Assembly (NCBI RefSeq): GCF_004379255.2 | Contig: NC_056034.1 | Span: 8,310,501 to 8,374,500 of the forward strand | Source of the DNA: Salvia splendens | Lineage: Eukaryota; Streptophyta; Magnoliopsida; Lamiales; Lamiaceae | Direction: 5' to 3' | Length of the DNA: 64,000 nt | Part shown: positions 22,694-35,314 of the stretch, in pieces | How positions within the stretch are numbered: the stretch's first letter is position 1 | How the letters are laid out: each line of letters begins with the position of its first letter | Program-made: the position numbers and the translations under genes | Notes under the pieces: generated by a model | What the model saw: the letters and a program-made list of their open reading frames with translations, nothing else | What the model was told of the DNA's origin: nothing | Database searches by the model: none

Positions 22694-25600
22694 GCTACGG
22701 CCTTGAAGGCTTTATCACAGGGGACACCGATCCCCCTCCACAACTGATTCCAGATCAAGATGGAGAGTCCATGGTTTCAAATCCATCTTACATAAGTTGG
22801 CAGAGACAAGATAGGAGAGTAGCTGGATGGCTCTTGTCTTCATTATCAGAGAATGCTCTAACCTTGGTTGTAGGGCTCAGATCTGCTAGAGACATATGGT
22901 GTGCACTGGAGACTAACTTCGCAAGCCGCTCCACAACTAAGGTGATGCAATATCCCCTGCAAATGCAAAATTTGAAGAAAGATGGAATGTCTATGACAGA
23001 TTATCTGGGTAAGATGAGAGCATATTTTGACTTGCTTGGTTCAGTAGGGTGTAGAATCTCAGAGGCTGAGCAAGTACTCCACATTCTTGGAGGACTATGG
23101 CAGGACTATGATCCAACAGTATGTGCAGTAACTTCAAGGTCAGATCCTTGGAGTCTTGGAGATGTTAGTGCTTTCTTGCTCAGTTTTGAGTCAAGAATGG
23201 AATCAACTAGAGCCAATTCCATCAGCTCAGATGGATCTCAGCCATCATTGAATCTTGTCCATCAGCAGTCTGGGAAGAAGAGAGAGTCTCAGAATTTCAA
23301 CAACAATAGGTTTGAAGCAACGAATGGAAGAGGTTTTGGAGGAAGATTTCAGAGAGGGGAAAGAGGTGGTAGAGGTTTTGGCCAAGGAAACAACAAAATT
23401 GTTTGCCAGCTGTGTGAGAAGCCTGGTCATTCTGCAGCAAAATGTTGGCATAGATTAGAGCAAAACTTCACACCACCTCAAGTCCAGTTCAGAGGAAGTA
23501 CTTCATAGCAATAGAATCAAGGATTCTTTAATCCTTCAGCTCATCTTGTGCAGTCAGTGCCTAGGTCTCCTTCAGCATCCTTCTCTGTTGGAACTCCATC
23601 AGAGTTTAGCTATGGATCAAATGCATCTTCAAGCTGGTATCCAGACTCAGGAGCAACACACCAACACACCATGTGTCCAATGACTTGACCAATCTCAACA
23701 TAAGCACTGAATACACTGGAGGTAAGAATCTCTTGCTTGGAAATGGATACGTTGTTAATATTGCAAATATTGGAGAAAGTGCATTTAAATCCCACTCAGC
23801 TAAATTCTCTAGAATGCTTCATCTTAAAAATCTTTTGCATGTGCCTAACATCACTAAAAATCTTCTGAGTGTCTCCAAATTTGCTAAAGACAACTCTGTC
23901 TTCTTTGAATTTCATCCAAAATTTTGTTTTGTCAAGGACCTGAGCACCGGGGAGGTAGTGCTCAAAGGAACTCTTGAAAAATGCCTATATCATTTCCTAG
24001 TAGATCATACCCCAATCAAGCGTGGCACTGTCCCCATCTCTCCTTCCAGTCCAGAGAGTCCAGCTGTCCATTCCCTGAGCTTGAGCAACTCAAATTCCAG
24101 CAGTAGTTCCAACCAAGTTTCTAATTCTGTTTTGTCTTTGTGGCATAGTAGACTAGGGCACCCTACTCTAGATGTTGTTAAACTTGCTCTCAACAGTTGT
24201 AATATTCCCTATAATTCAATGGAAACTGCTTCTCTTTGCTATCCTTGTTGTGTGTCTAAAAGCTCATTGATTACCATATTCACATTCTGTCTCTCAACAC
24301 AGTGCACCACTGGAACTTGTTCACAGTGGTCTTTGGGGGCCTTCTCCAGTTAAATCTAGAAAAGGATACTCTTATTATGTCTCATTTGTTGACCATTTTT
24401 CTAGATTTACCTGGAATTACTTACTCAAGAATAAAAGTGATCTCACTGCTGTTTTTAAGCAGTTCAAGGTTATGAGTGAAAACCTGCTAGGATCAAGCAT
24501 TAAGATTCTTCAATCATATTGGGGAGGTGAATATCAGGGATTAGTTCCTTTTCTAAAGGAGAGTGGGATAGTGCATAGAGTCTCCTGTCCATACACCCCA
24601 CAACAAAATGGTTTGGCTGAGAGAAAACACAGACACATTGTAGAAACTGGCCTAGCTTTGTTAGCTCAATCCTTCTTCCCTTAGAGGTTCTGGGATGATT
24701 CTTTTGTCACAACCGTTTATCTTATCAATCTTATGCCATCTAAAATTATCAACAACATTTCTCCACATGAGGCTCTCTTTCTCTCCAAACCTGATTACTC
24801 AGCTCTCAGAATCTTTAGTTGTCTGTGCTTTCCTCTTACTAGGCCTTATAACAATCATAAACTCCAATTTAGATCTGCTAGGGGCATTTTTTTGGGATAT
24901 AATACCTCTCACAAATGATACAAAGTTCTTCTGCCTGAAGGGAAAGTCATAGTGACTAGAGATGTCATTTTTTATGAAACTGTTTTTCCATTCCAAAATT
25001 CTCCATCTCCTTCTGCTATTGTTGTTCCATCACCACCATCATGTGATCATTCTTCATCATCATGTGTTCACTCTTCCTTGCTTCCTATTCTTGCACCTAT
25101 TGTCTCACTTTATAGGGAAAATGCTGCACCAGATCACTCATCTGGTACAGAGTCAGTGAACAGTCGTTCACCACAGCCACCACCTGATGTTCAATCATCT
25201 GATCCATCACCTCATCATATTTCTCTAGTTGTTCCAGCAACCACTCAAGCAACTCATTCAATGACAACCAGGTCAAAATCTGGAATTTTTAAGCCTAGAG
25301 TCTTCACTCTTTCTGTGTCATCTCATCTGCTTAAATCAGCTCTAGAAGCCTTATTTGTTCCTTGTTGGAAATATGCTATGTTGAGTGAATTTAATGCACT
25401 TCTTAACAATAAAACATGGATATTAACAACACTTCCTCCAGGCAAGAATCTTATAGGGTGCACTTGGGTTTTCAAGATTAAACTTCACTTGTATGGTGCC
25501 ATTGCTAGATATAAAGCTAGATTGGTTGCTCAAGGCTTCTCTCAACTGCCTGGGTTTGATTTTAATGAGACTTTCAGCCCAGTTGTGAAGCCCACTACAA

Positions 25601-26116
25601 TCAGAATCATCCTCAGTCTTGCTGTGTCTCTTGGCTGGGCAGTAACTCACCATGATGTGAATAATGTCTTTCTTAATGGTGAGCTTAAGGAGGACATATA
25701 CATGAAGCAACCAGTTGGTTTTGAACAAGGGGGTCCTCACTTGGTGTGCAAACTCAACAAAGCAATCTATGGACTAAAACAAGCTTCTAGAGCATGGTTC
25801 TTCACAGTTCATTCTGTCCTGATCAAGCTTGGCTTCTCCCGATCCAAATTTGATGCTTCCATGTTCATTAGACAGAGATGTGGGGAGGTTATCTACTTGC
25901 TTATCTATGTAGATGACATGCTCATCACAGGGACTTCTCAAGACTCCATTCAGAAGGTCTCAGCTCAACTCTTGCTTTTCATTAAAAGATCTTGGGGATG
26001 TGAGCTTGTTCTTGGGAGTTGAAGTTGTCAAGACTACTAATGGAGGTCTACATCTTTGCCAATCCAACTACATCAAAGATCTTTTAAAGAAAGCTAACAT
26101 GATAGGAGCTAAAGGC

Positions 26117-26498
26117 TAGAGATGCCCAATGTTTTCGGTTCCGGCGGTTAACTGCGGAACCGTGACTTTTTTCTTGAACTGGAACCGTCATATTCTAAAC
26201 CGCAGGCCGGTTCCGGTTCCAAATTTTATGAACCGAAACTGTGCCAGAACCGCCGGTTCCGGATGGTTCAAACCGGAACCGTGAAAAACCGTCAGAAAAT
26301 TGTGAAATCTAGCCGGAACCGCGAAAAACCGCTGGAAACCGGCAGTTCGGAACCATGAAAAACCGTAAAAAACTACCGAAAAACCGACGGTTCCGAACCG
26401 AAACCGTGAACCACCCTCGCGGTTCGGTTCGACAATTTCATACTGGAACCGGCGGTTCCGAACCGTAACCGCCGGTTCCGAAACCATGGGCATCTCTA
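26117..26498. mobile_element. Second hAT-type MITE inserted in the outer pol
   Basis: Perfect 12-bp terminal inverted repeats TAGAGATGCCCA and TGGGCATCTCTA, with an exact 8-bp duplication CTAAAGGC at 26109-26116 and 26499-26506. The interior is made of GGTTCCGG/CCGGAACC motifs in both orientations. It is a different family from the MITE at 22101. Confidence 0.93.
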
Positions 26499-27255
26499 CT
26501 AAAGGCTGTCCAACTCCAATGATTCCAAACTCAGAATTGAGCAAAAACTCTGGAGAACCAGTTTCTGATGCAAAACTCTACAGAAGCATTGTAGGAGCTC
26601 TGCAATATGCTTCTATAACCAGACCAGACATCAATTTTGTTGTCAACAAAGTAAGTCAGTACATGGCTGAACCATTAGACACACATTGGAGGGTTGTGAA
26701 GAGGATCTTAAGATATCTTTCAAGGACTTTAGATTATGGAATTCAAATTAGAAAGTCTACTGGTGAGGTTTGTGCATTCTCTGACTCAGATTGGGTAGCA
26801 GATCTAGATGATAGGAAATCCACCACAGGAGTGTGTGCCTATCATGGAAGGAACCTTGTCTCATGGTGTGTTAAAAAGCAAACTGTGGTTGCTAGATCCA
26901 GCACAGAAGCTGAGTATAGGAGCCTAGCTCAAGCAGCTGCTGAAGTGAGTTGGTTGTCTTCAATGCTTGGTGAATTGAAGATTAAGAAGAAAGGGAGTCC
27001 AGTGATTTGGGTGGACAACTTGAGTGCAATTGCATTGGCTTCTAACCCTGTCTTACATGCAAGAACTAAGCACATTGAGATAGATATCCTCTTTGTTCGA
27101 GATAAGGTTCTAAGCAGGGAGATTGAGCTGAGGCATGTTCCAACAGTGGATCAAATAGCAGATATATTCACTAAACCCTTGAGTCATCAACCATTCGTGA
27201 AGCTGAGAGAAAGGTTGGGAATAATATCTCTAGCCTCACTCGGTTTGAGGGGGCG

Positions 27256-27889
27256 TGTTGGAAGAGATAACAAAGTTGATCAAGCCACTGCATACCAAGT
27301 TGATCAAGCTGTTGGTCAAGCCAATGCATGCCAAGTTGATCAAGTTGGAAGAGATAACAAAGTTGGTCAAGCCGCTGCATGCTAAGTTGATCAAGCTGTT
27401 GGTCAAGCCGCTGCATGCCAAGTTGATCAAGCTGTCAATCAAGCCGTTGCATGGTGAGTTGATCAAGCTGTTGCTTGCAATGTTGAGATTACGCGTGATA
27501 AACAAGTCATTAACTCCAGACGAGCCAAGGCGACAGAAAAGATAAAAGAGACGACAAAGGCTGCTGCACCAAAAGAACCAATCCGAGAGCTCACACGAGC
27601 TACATCTGTGATTGAGCCAAGCATGCCAGCTAAGGTGGAGGACCACCGTTGTACTTGAAGAGACGTGTTGCTCAATGGAATGAAGAAGAGAGAGATTTTG
27701 CAGAGCTTGTTAAAGTAGACTAGTTCAATGTTTAGAGTTTGTTAAAGTAAATTAGTACAATGTCTTAGAGTGAAGAATATATGTATTGTAACTTGTTACA
27801 TTCGGTGCAATGAATAATGCTGATTTGAGAGCTCTCTCCAAACATAACTCTAGCATGTGTATCTTCATAGCTTCCGCTGCTTCTTTTCA
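27256..27889 (+). repeat. Right LTR of the outer copia element
   Basis: 634 bp, TGTTGGAAGAG...CTTCTTTTCA. It carries about seven copies of the 28-bp unit that is also in the left LTR. Confidence 0.9.
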
Positions 27890-28101
27890 CTGATTTTGTG
27901 CAAGTTTTTGAAATGATGCTGCTGAACAAGCATACTAGTAGTATTATTTATAGGGAGGGAAGAAAACAGAGATGTAACCATATGGAGTACTTTATAATCT
28001 GATCAATACATACACTATAAGAGATTGAGGAACTTTGTGCGCGCGCCTCTGTATTTGCACAACTAATAAATCAATCAAATGATTCCTGATATTATCTAAA
28101 A
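27890..28101. other. Likely 3' UTR of the DUF936 gene next to a copia LTR
   Basis: Only 212 bp separate the DUF936 stop codon from the end of the copia LTR, so polyadenylation must occur here or inside the LTR. Confidence 0.45.
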
Positions 28102-29970
<1,869 letters not shown>

Positions 29971-30402
29971 TATCTGATTGAATTTCTTGAAAAGAGGATT
30001 GAATTGATGAATCCAAGAAATGGGGGAATTGGGGTTTTCTATTTTGTTTTAGCTGCGGAGGCGGATTGCGTGGGTCAAGTAAATGGGGAGAGGGGAGGCT
30101 CAACGGTCGGCAACAATTTTAAAATCTGGGAATTTGGAACGTTGCGGAAGAGTGCAACGGTCATGTTTTACTATGCTTTCTAAGGGCATCATTAGAGCGT
30201 CCACTATAACGTGGACGCGGCTATAGCCGCGAGCGGGGCGGAAGCGGGGCAGCTTATAGTGTGAAGGGTGTCCGCCGCGGGGGTGGACGCGGCGGGTGGA
30301 GGGAGGGGCGGCGGACGCGGAATCGCCGGGTGCGGGGCGAGGACACGGCGGGGGGCTATAGCCGCGCCTATAGTGGGGGAGGGAGGCCGCGGCGGCTGCT
30401 AA

Positions 30403-30817
30403 GAAAAAAGAAGAAAGTCTTATTCTTTTGGCTGACGATTTTGTTTATTTAGCATTTGACATTTTGTTTATAGTTTTAGACAATGTATTGGCACTTGTAT
30501 CAAGATTTTATGTTCACTGTATGCTTCTCCAATCCTTTTGTGGATATCTACTAGAAAATCTATTGACTCATTGATAAAATTCTTCTCTCAGTAGTCAGCT
30601 TATGGTTGCTTGTTTTTTTAACAACAATCTTGTTTTTTAGTTTTATTCGTATAGTCGGCTTCTTCTAATAAATGACACTATTCACAACTCCAACCTATTT
30701 TGAAAGTAAAATAAAAAACGCTGAAAATTTATAACACGGAAAATTTAATTTCATCGAATACTGCAAAATTACAACATATAAATTTTCAAACTGAAAATAA
30801 AATACATAAAAACATAA
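30403..30817. other. Non-coding left flank of the Harbinger transposase
   Basis: AT-rich with no ORF. It presumably includes the transposase 3' UTR and, at about 30667-30700, the inner part of the left terminal repeat. Confidence 0.45.
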
Positions 30818-32140
30818 TCAATGCTGAAAAACGTTGTTGCGAGTCCAAATTTCTTCGATTAGATCGGCTTGGAGGCGAGTGTGTTGTTCCTCTTGGCGCA
30901 TCGCAGCTGAACGAGCCATGACATTGCGGATGTCGTGAGGAAGGCCCTGCACGGGTGGCTCGGTGACAACGTAGTTAATCCCGGTGCTGGCGAGCGGATC
31001 GTCGCTCCACAAAGTGACATTATCTTGTTCGTCCTCAACGATCATGTTATGCATTATGATACATGCATACATTGTGTCGGCGATGTTTGACCGCTGCCAA
31101 TCACGGGCCGCTCCCTTCACGATAGCCCACCGCGCTTGGAGGACTCCGAATGCACGCTCGACATCTTTCCGAGCCGCCTCTTGCCTTTGGGCAAACATTG
31201 CCCTCCGATCGGTTGTCAAAGCTGTGATAGTCTTCACGAACAGGGGCCATCGAGGGTAGATCCCGTCTGCTAGATAGTACCCCATACTATACCGACGGTG
31301 GTTGGCCGTGAACTCTACGTTCGGTGCTCGCCCAGCACACAAGTCGTTGAACAATGGAGACTCGTTCAACACATTGAGGTCGTTGTTGGACCCCGTGACA
31401 CCAAAGTAGGCATGCCAGATCCACAATCTGCAATCGGCAACGGCCTCCAACACAATCGTGGGATGTGTGCCCTTGTGCCCGCTAGTGTATTGTCCTCTCC
31501 AAGCCGTTGGACAATTCTTCCACTGCCAGTGCATACAGTCGATGCTTCCAAGCATCCCCGGGAAGTCGTGGGCTCGCTCGTGCATGTCGACCAACTTGCT
31601 AACGTCGTCGGTCCTTGGCTTTCTCAAGTACGTATCCTTGAATGCTTCCACGACTGCCCGACATAATCTAGCGAGGGACTCCCGTCCAGTAGGCTCGCTT
31701 ACATGGAGATACTCATCGAACATATCTGATGTAGTTCCGTAAGCGAGTTGACGAATGGCAGGCGTGCATTTCTGCAACGTCGATATACTTTCCTGGCCCA
31801 CAGCATCGGTAGTTTGGCAGAAATACGGGTCACGAGCTACAACGGCGTTGACAATGCGTATGAACAAAGGCCTCCGCTTCCGGAACCGGCGACGGAACAT
31901 CTGATCACTCCATCGCGGATCTCTAGAGAAATAATCCGTGAAAAGCCGCAAGGTAGCTTGTTCACGGTCTCGGTGAATATACATCCGGGTACGTGGTACC
32001 CGGGTTCGTTGTTCGTTCCAAGCTTGAATAGCAGCTTGGAAGCGTTCAACTTCGTTGTTCATTTCTTCTTGGATTGCCGGTACCGCCTCTCCTAACACTC
32101 GGGTCAATTGATCTTCGAATATACTTTGACGAGGAGGCAT
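30818..32140 (-). CDS. PIF/Harbinger-type DDE transposase (intact frame)
   Basis: An uninterrupted 440-codon frame from the ATG at 32140 to the stop at 30818. It belongs to the plant Harbinger nuclease family often annotated 'plant transposon protein' or 'putative nuclease HARBI1'. It cuts and joins element ends in the nucleus together with a Myb/SANT-like partner. The RNase H-like catalytic acids are visible: D in GSIDCMHW (about 200), D in YLADGIYP (about 294) and E in KDVERAF, exactly 35 residues later (D35E). The N-terminal 90 residues contain a basic stretch (MFRRRFRKRRPLF). The typical YGTTSDMFDEYLHVSE block and the C-terminal IIMHNMIVEDE are present, so length and motifs look complete. 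A TATAAATA box lies about 70 bp upstream (32207-32214). No partner gene is in this element. Confidence 0.92.
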   Translation of the reverse strand: MPPRQSIFEDQLTRVLGEAVPAIQEEMNNEVERFQAAIQAWNEQRTRVPRTRMYIHRDREQATLRLFTDYFSRDPRWSDQMFRRRFRKRRPLFIRIVNAVVARDPYFCQTTDAVGQESISTLQKCTPAIRQLAYGTTSDMFDEYLHVSEPTGRESLARLCRAVVEAFKDTYLRKPRTDDVSKLVDMHERAHDFPGMLGSIDCMHWQWKNCPTAWRGQYTSGHKGTHPTIVLEAVADCRLWIWHAYFGVTGSNNDLNVLNESPLFNDLCAGRAPNVEFTANHRRYSMGYYLADGIYPRWPLFVKTITALTTDRRAMFAQRQEAARKDVERAFGVLQARWAIVKGAARDWQRSNIADTMYACIIMHNMIVEDEQDNVTLWSDDPLASTGINYVVTEPPVQGLPHDIRNVMARSAAMRQEEQHTRLQADLIEEIWTRNNVFQH

Positions 32141-32206
32141 TTTTTCGAATTCTAGGAAGAGATTTGAATTTGAATGTGAAGTTGAATGTGTATGAAAATG
32201 GAGTAG

Positions 32207-32214
32207 TATTTATA
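32207..32214 (-). promoter_or_regulatory. TATA box of the Harbinger transposase
   Basis: TATAAATA on the minus strand, about 70 bp before the ATG. The Myb-like gene of the sister element has the same box at nearly the same distance. Confidence 0.6.
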
Positions 32215-32249
32215 GAAAAAATTTTCGAATTTAAAAAAAAAAAATTTGG

Positions 32250-32610
32250 TTGCGGCCCGGCCCGAGGATCGTGTAATGCTGGGCAGGGACTCGCCAGTTA
32301 TGGCCCGTCACCGTGCAATGCCGTCCCGGGCCGTGACGCGGGACGCTTCCCAGGCCGGGAACGCGGCTCCGGGACGGGCCTGAGCCGTGCCGGCCTTCCG
32401 TGTAATGCATGGGACGGGCCGGGACTCGCGATTTGCGGCCCGGCCCATGGCGTTACGCATGCTCTTAACGCGCCAGACCGAGCCGCAAAAAGCGAGTCCC
32501 GGTCCGGGCGCGGGGTTAGACGAGGCGGAGATGCGGCCTGGGGACGCTCCCAGGGTTCGGCCCGGGCAAGCGTTGGAGGGTGTCGGGACAGGCCGCAAAC
32601 CCCCAAAATT
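32250..32610. repeat. GC-rich subterminal region of the Harbinger element
   Basis: Dense repeats of GCGGCCCGGCCC, GGGACTCGC and their complements, in an otherwise AT-rich setting. A related block is at 58130-58310 in the sister element. The ORFs predicted here on both strands reflect composition, not genes. Confidence 0.7.
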
Positions 32611-33018
32611 TATTTTTTCTTTTTTTTTGTATTTTTTTGCCCATTGATACTCATTTCTTCAACATTCTTCCACCAATTTCTCCATTTCTATCCTCTAAAT
32701 TATTTCAATATTTTTTCTAGGACTTGTATTTTTTATTTTTTAGGGCTTAATAAAAAAATTTTAGGATTTGTAAATTTTTTTTTCTAGGATTTGTAATTTT
32801 CTTTTTTCGACTGAACAATAAATTTTCCCAGTTTGAATTGTTCAACGTATTGCATTTACGTGTAAAATAGGTTGAAGTTGTGAATAGTGTCATTTATTAG
32901 TTGCGGTCCGGGTTGTGGCCTGCAGGGTTAGAGCAGTTAGGGCCTGAGACTCAAATTTGGGGGAATGATGACGTGGAGAGGACTTGGACGTGAAACCTGG
33001 CCGAGGTTAATGATGCTC

Positions 33019-33420
33019 TGACTATAACTACATCCCTCTTAGCAATTTTTACTTTTGTTTGAATGCATATAAATAAGAATAATTAGTCAGTAAACGTTCA
33101 TAAATATTTAGGTAATATAGATTTTTTTCCCAATATATCCTGTTGAATTCAATTGTTTTTGGACTTCTGACTTGGTAAAATTTTGAACATATAATTTTGC
33201 TCCTTTGTGATATTTCGTTTAGAATTGTCATTTCTCGAATTGGCCACAAAATCATGTGAAGATGAAGCATATAAAATATATACATCGTTCAATATGCTTA
33301 TAAAAAGACATTAAAAGCTAAATCTTGTTAGATAGTCTTCTTGATCTTACTAATTTTGTATTTTTAGGTAAATTGTGAACAAATATATTCGTTGGTTTCG
33401 AAAATATTACTTATATACTA
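33019..33420. other. Non-coding AT-rich spacer
   Basis: No gene or clear repeat end was recognised. Confidence 0.4.
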
Positions 33421-33717
33421 AGTGCCCGTTCGGTTAACCATATAAAATAATAGTGGATAACAATATAGGATACAACAGAGATGAGCTTTTTTGATAGGAT
33501 GAGTTTTATCTAGGATTGATTTAGTCGGAGGGGGTAAGACTAAATGGGCTTTATCTAGGATTGATTTAGTTGGAGGGGGTAGGGCTAGATAAATAGTCTA
33601 ATTAAAATAGTCAAATTGCATAAGCTTCTGTGCGGGTGATAAACCGGAACTATTCATCTTTTATATAATTCTTATCATCACCTTAAGGTAATACTGATCC
33701 CTCCAACCGAACGGGGG
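33421..33717. mobile_element. MITE with GCCCGTTCGGTT termini
   Basis: The left end AGTGCCCGTTCGGTTAACC is mirrored on the right by CCGAACGGGGG. CTA lies on both sides (33418-33420, 33718-33720). The superfamily is unresolved. The interior has a repeated GGATTGATTTAGT..GGAGGGGGTA segment. Confidence 0.6.
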
Positions 33718-33786
33718 CTAATAGTATTAAATTATATTTCATTTGTTTATAAAAAATAATATATTTGTGGATGGAATGTATTTTAA

Positions 33787-34154
33787 GAGCATCCGCAATG
33801 GGCGGACGATGGCACGCCCGATGGCGCGCATCGTCCGAGCCATCCATCGTCCGCACCCATTGCGGGTGCGTGCCATAGGGCGCGGACGATAGTCGCGCCC
33901 TATACTTCGGTCGCAGAGGATAGCGCGGACGATGACCATCGGCCGCGCCATCGTCCGCCCCATTGCGATGGCCGCGGACGATGGTCATCGTCCGCGCCAT
34001 CGTCCGCCCCATTGTGGAGGTCGCGGACGATCGACGCGGACGATGGCACGCGGTATTATTTTTTTTTAAATTCGTATGGATTTTGTAAATATTAAAAAAA
34101 TGATGACGTGGCGCGCCATAGGGCGCGCCTTAAGGCGCCCCATTGCTAATGCCC
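33787..34154. mobile_element. Tourist-like (PIF/Harbinger) MITE, GC-rich
   Basis: Ends GAGCATCCGCAATGGG and, inverted, GGGCATTAGCAATGGG, with TAA target duplications at 33784-33786 and 34155-34157. The body consists of inverted and direct copies of GCGGACGATGG/CCATCGTCCGC. A short minus ORF is a by-product of these repeats. Confidence 0.85.
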
Positions 34155-35136
34155 TAAAATAAATTTGGTAAAATAAGAATAAATTACAATAAGAAATTGG
34201 GATATGTTTACTTTTAGGAATGTGTTGAGTGCTTAGATTTGGAATACGGAGGATCCATTTCGAAATTCACTATTTAGCATGACTAAATATTTGGGTTGGA
34301 AATTAAGTTTTACTTAATAATATGCGACACACACTAAAAAATTGCATCCCTATTGCCCCTCTCTCCCAAATTTATTTTTAACCCTTTTTTCGTTTGTTTT
34401 CCTTATCCATTTTTATTTTTTTAAATGATATATAAGTGTATGAATTTTAAAATTTTAAAATTATTACTCTTTTAAAAGTTAGCATGACTGATTTACTTTT
34501 CACTTTTCAATGTAATGTTATAGTATCAATTACTCAATTTCACCTTGAAATTCAATTACATAAACTTGCAGGTAAAACACAATTACAAGGCTATAATACC
34601 AAAACACCCTTCTGTAAGAGAAGTATAAAATAACAACTATTTTCATATTGGTTGGTGCTTAAAATTGAAACTTTATATTTTATGATTTTTTAAAATAAGG
34701 TGAGACTCATTGTTATGTAATACTTTAGTTTTTTTTAATCTCTCTTATATTTTACCAACTGTGGATTAAATATATACCGTTTGAATTTTTTTAAATGATG
34801 GAGTAGTAGGTTACATCATGTATTGTCACCCATGGATAGAAATTGTCCATTTTGGGCTCATAACTAAAGTCATTAGCAACTCTGACTCTAATCCAGTGGC
34901 GAAGCCACGTTGGGAGCAGGGGGCCCCTGGTCCCCCATCAATTTCTCTTTTACCTATATATTTTATATGTAAACTAAAGGTTATATGTGAAGGTGATAGC
35001 ACAGGTGGTTTGAGACCGTGTCTCCTATCCACAAGGTCCCGAGATCAATTAACTTTTTAATTGTTTTCTTCCATAATTGTACTCGTAATAAAATAATAAT
35101 AATAATAATAATAATTAATGTATTCTATTTGTTATA
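34155..35136. other. AT-rich spacer
   Basis: No gene is visible. Positions 34890-35060 may be an old SINE- or repeat-derived fragment (AGTGGCGAAGCCAC; AGGTCCCGAGATCAATT). An (AAT)n run is at 35090-35114. Confidence 0.4.
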
Positions 35137-35314
35137 CTCTATCCGTCCCACTTTAGGAGTCATGGCTTAACATTTTTTCCACCCACATTTTATTATAAAA
35201 CTAATATATAAAAGTAAGACTCACATTTCACTATCTTTTTCCATCAACTTTCCTTTACACTTCTTAAAACTTGTGCCGAACTTAAATGAGACTTCTAAAG
35301 TGGGACGGAGGGAG
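35137..35314. mobile_element. Stowaway-type MITE
   Basis: Starts CTCTATCCGTCCCAC and ends GTGGGACGGAGGGAG, with TA on each side (35135-35136, 35315-35316). Confidence 0.85.

Larger units (their letters stand above)
21961..27249 (+). pseudogene. Outer copia gag-pol, heavily interrupted
   Basis: Gag is read from about 21961 (LTNGNFFMWQQQVD) and continues after a MITE at 22694. It reaches a CX2CX4HX4C zinc knuckle (CQLCEKPGHSAAKC, about 23404) and a stop at 23506. The protease DSGATH near 23645 is followed by an 8-bp tandem duplication that shifts the frame. Pre-integrase (LWHSRLGHPT), integrase, RT (YVDDM near 25907) and RNase H (DSDW, SSTEAEYRSL) follow in order. Further breaks are a frameshift near 24290, TAG at 24682, TGA at 24917, a frameshift near 25990 and a second MITE at 26117. 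The order of domains is that of Ty1/copia. Confidence 0.9.
16322..27889 (+). mobile_element. Outer Ty1/copia retrotransposon, disrupted, with nested insertions
   Basis: The right LTR is 27256..27889. The left LTR is 16322..16596 continued at 21556..21884 and is split by another copia element. The LTRs share a diverged 28-bp repeat array and the segment from CACCAAAAGAACCAATC to the end. The left LTR is followed at 21885 by TGGTATCAAAGCAGGA, a primer-binding site complementary to initiator tRNA-Met. A G-rich tract GAGGGGGCG precedes the right LTR. Flanks ATGAT (16317-16321) and CTGAT (27890-27894) are a plausible 5-bp target duplication with one change; the first LTR bases are also mutated (TATTGG for TGTTGG). 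The pol reads like the Ale/Retrofit lineage. It cannot be autonomous. Confidence 0.88.
30184..33018. mobile_element. PIF/Harbinger element carrying only the transposase gene (left boundary uncertain)
   Basis: The right end reads GTTAATGATGCTC at 33018. Its last 120 bp, from TTTATTAGTTGCGGTCCGGG, match both inverted ends of the element at 56747..58474. On the left, CTAATAAATGACACTATTC at about 30667 is the inverted counterpart of 32880-32900, but the outermost 120 bp are absent there. An end-like GGGCATCATTAGAGC after TAA sits further left at 30184, above a GC-rich stretch with its own small inverted repeat (GCGGCTATAGCCGCG). Either the left terminus was rearranged or two elements abut. The transposase lies inside on the minus strand. 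Confidence 0.7.

Noticed and set aside
26486..27385. 299-codon ORF starting in the MITE
   Set aside because: The start codon comes from the MITE end; the rest is the RNase H part of the outer copia pol plus LTR repeats, so it is not a gene of its own.
27256..27480. CRISPR-like array of 28-bp repeats
   Set aside because: Plant nuclear LTR minisatellite: units are contiguous without unique spacers.
32074..32787. 237-codon plus ORF and minus ORFs in the GC-rich block
   Set aside because: Arise from GC-rich inverted repeats inside a transposon; frames on both strands are equally open.
34890..35060. Possible SINE (B-box-like GGTCCCGAGATCAATT)
   Set aside because: No clear A box, tail or target duplication; too degenerate to call.
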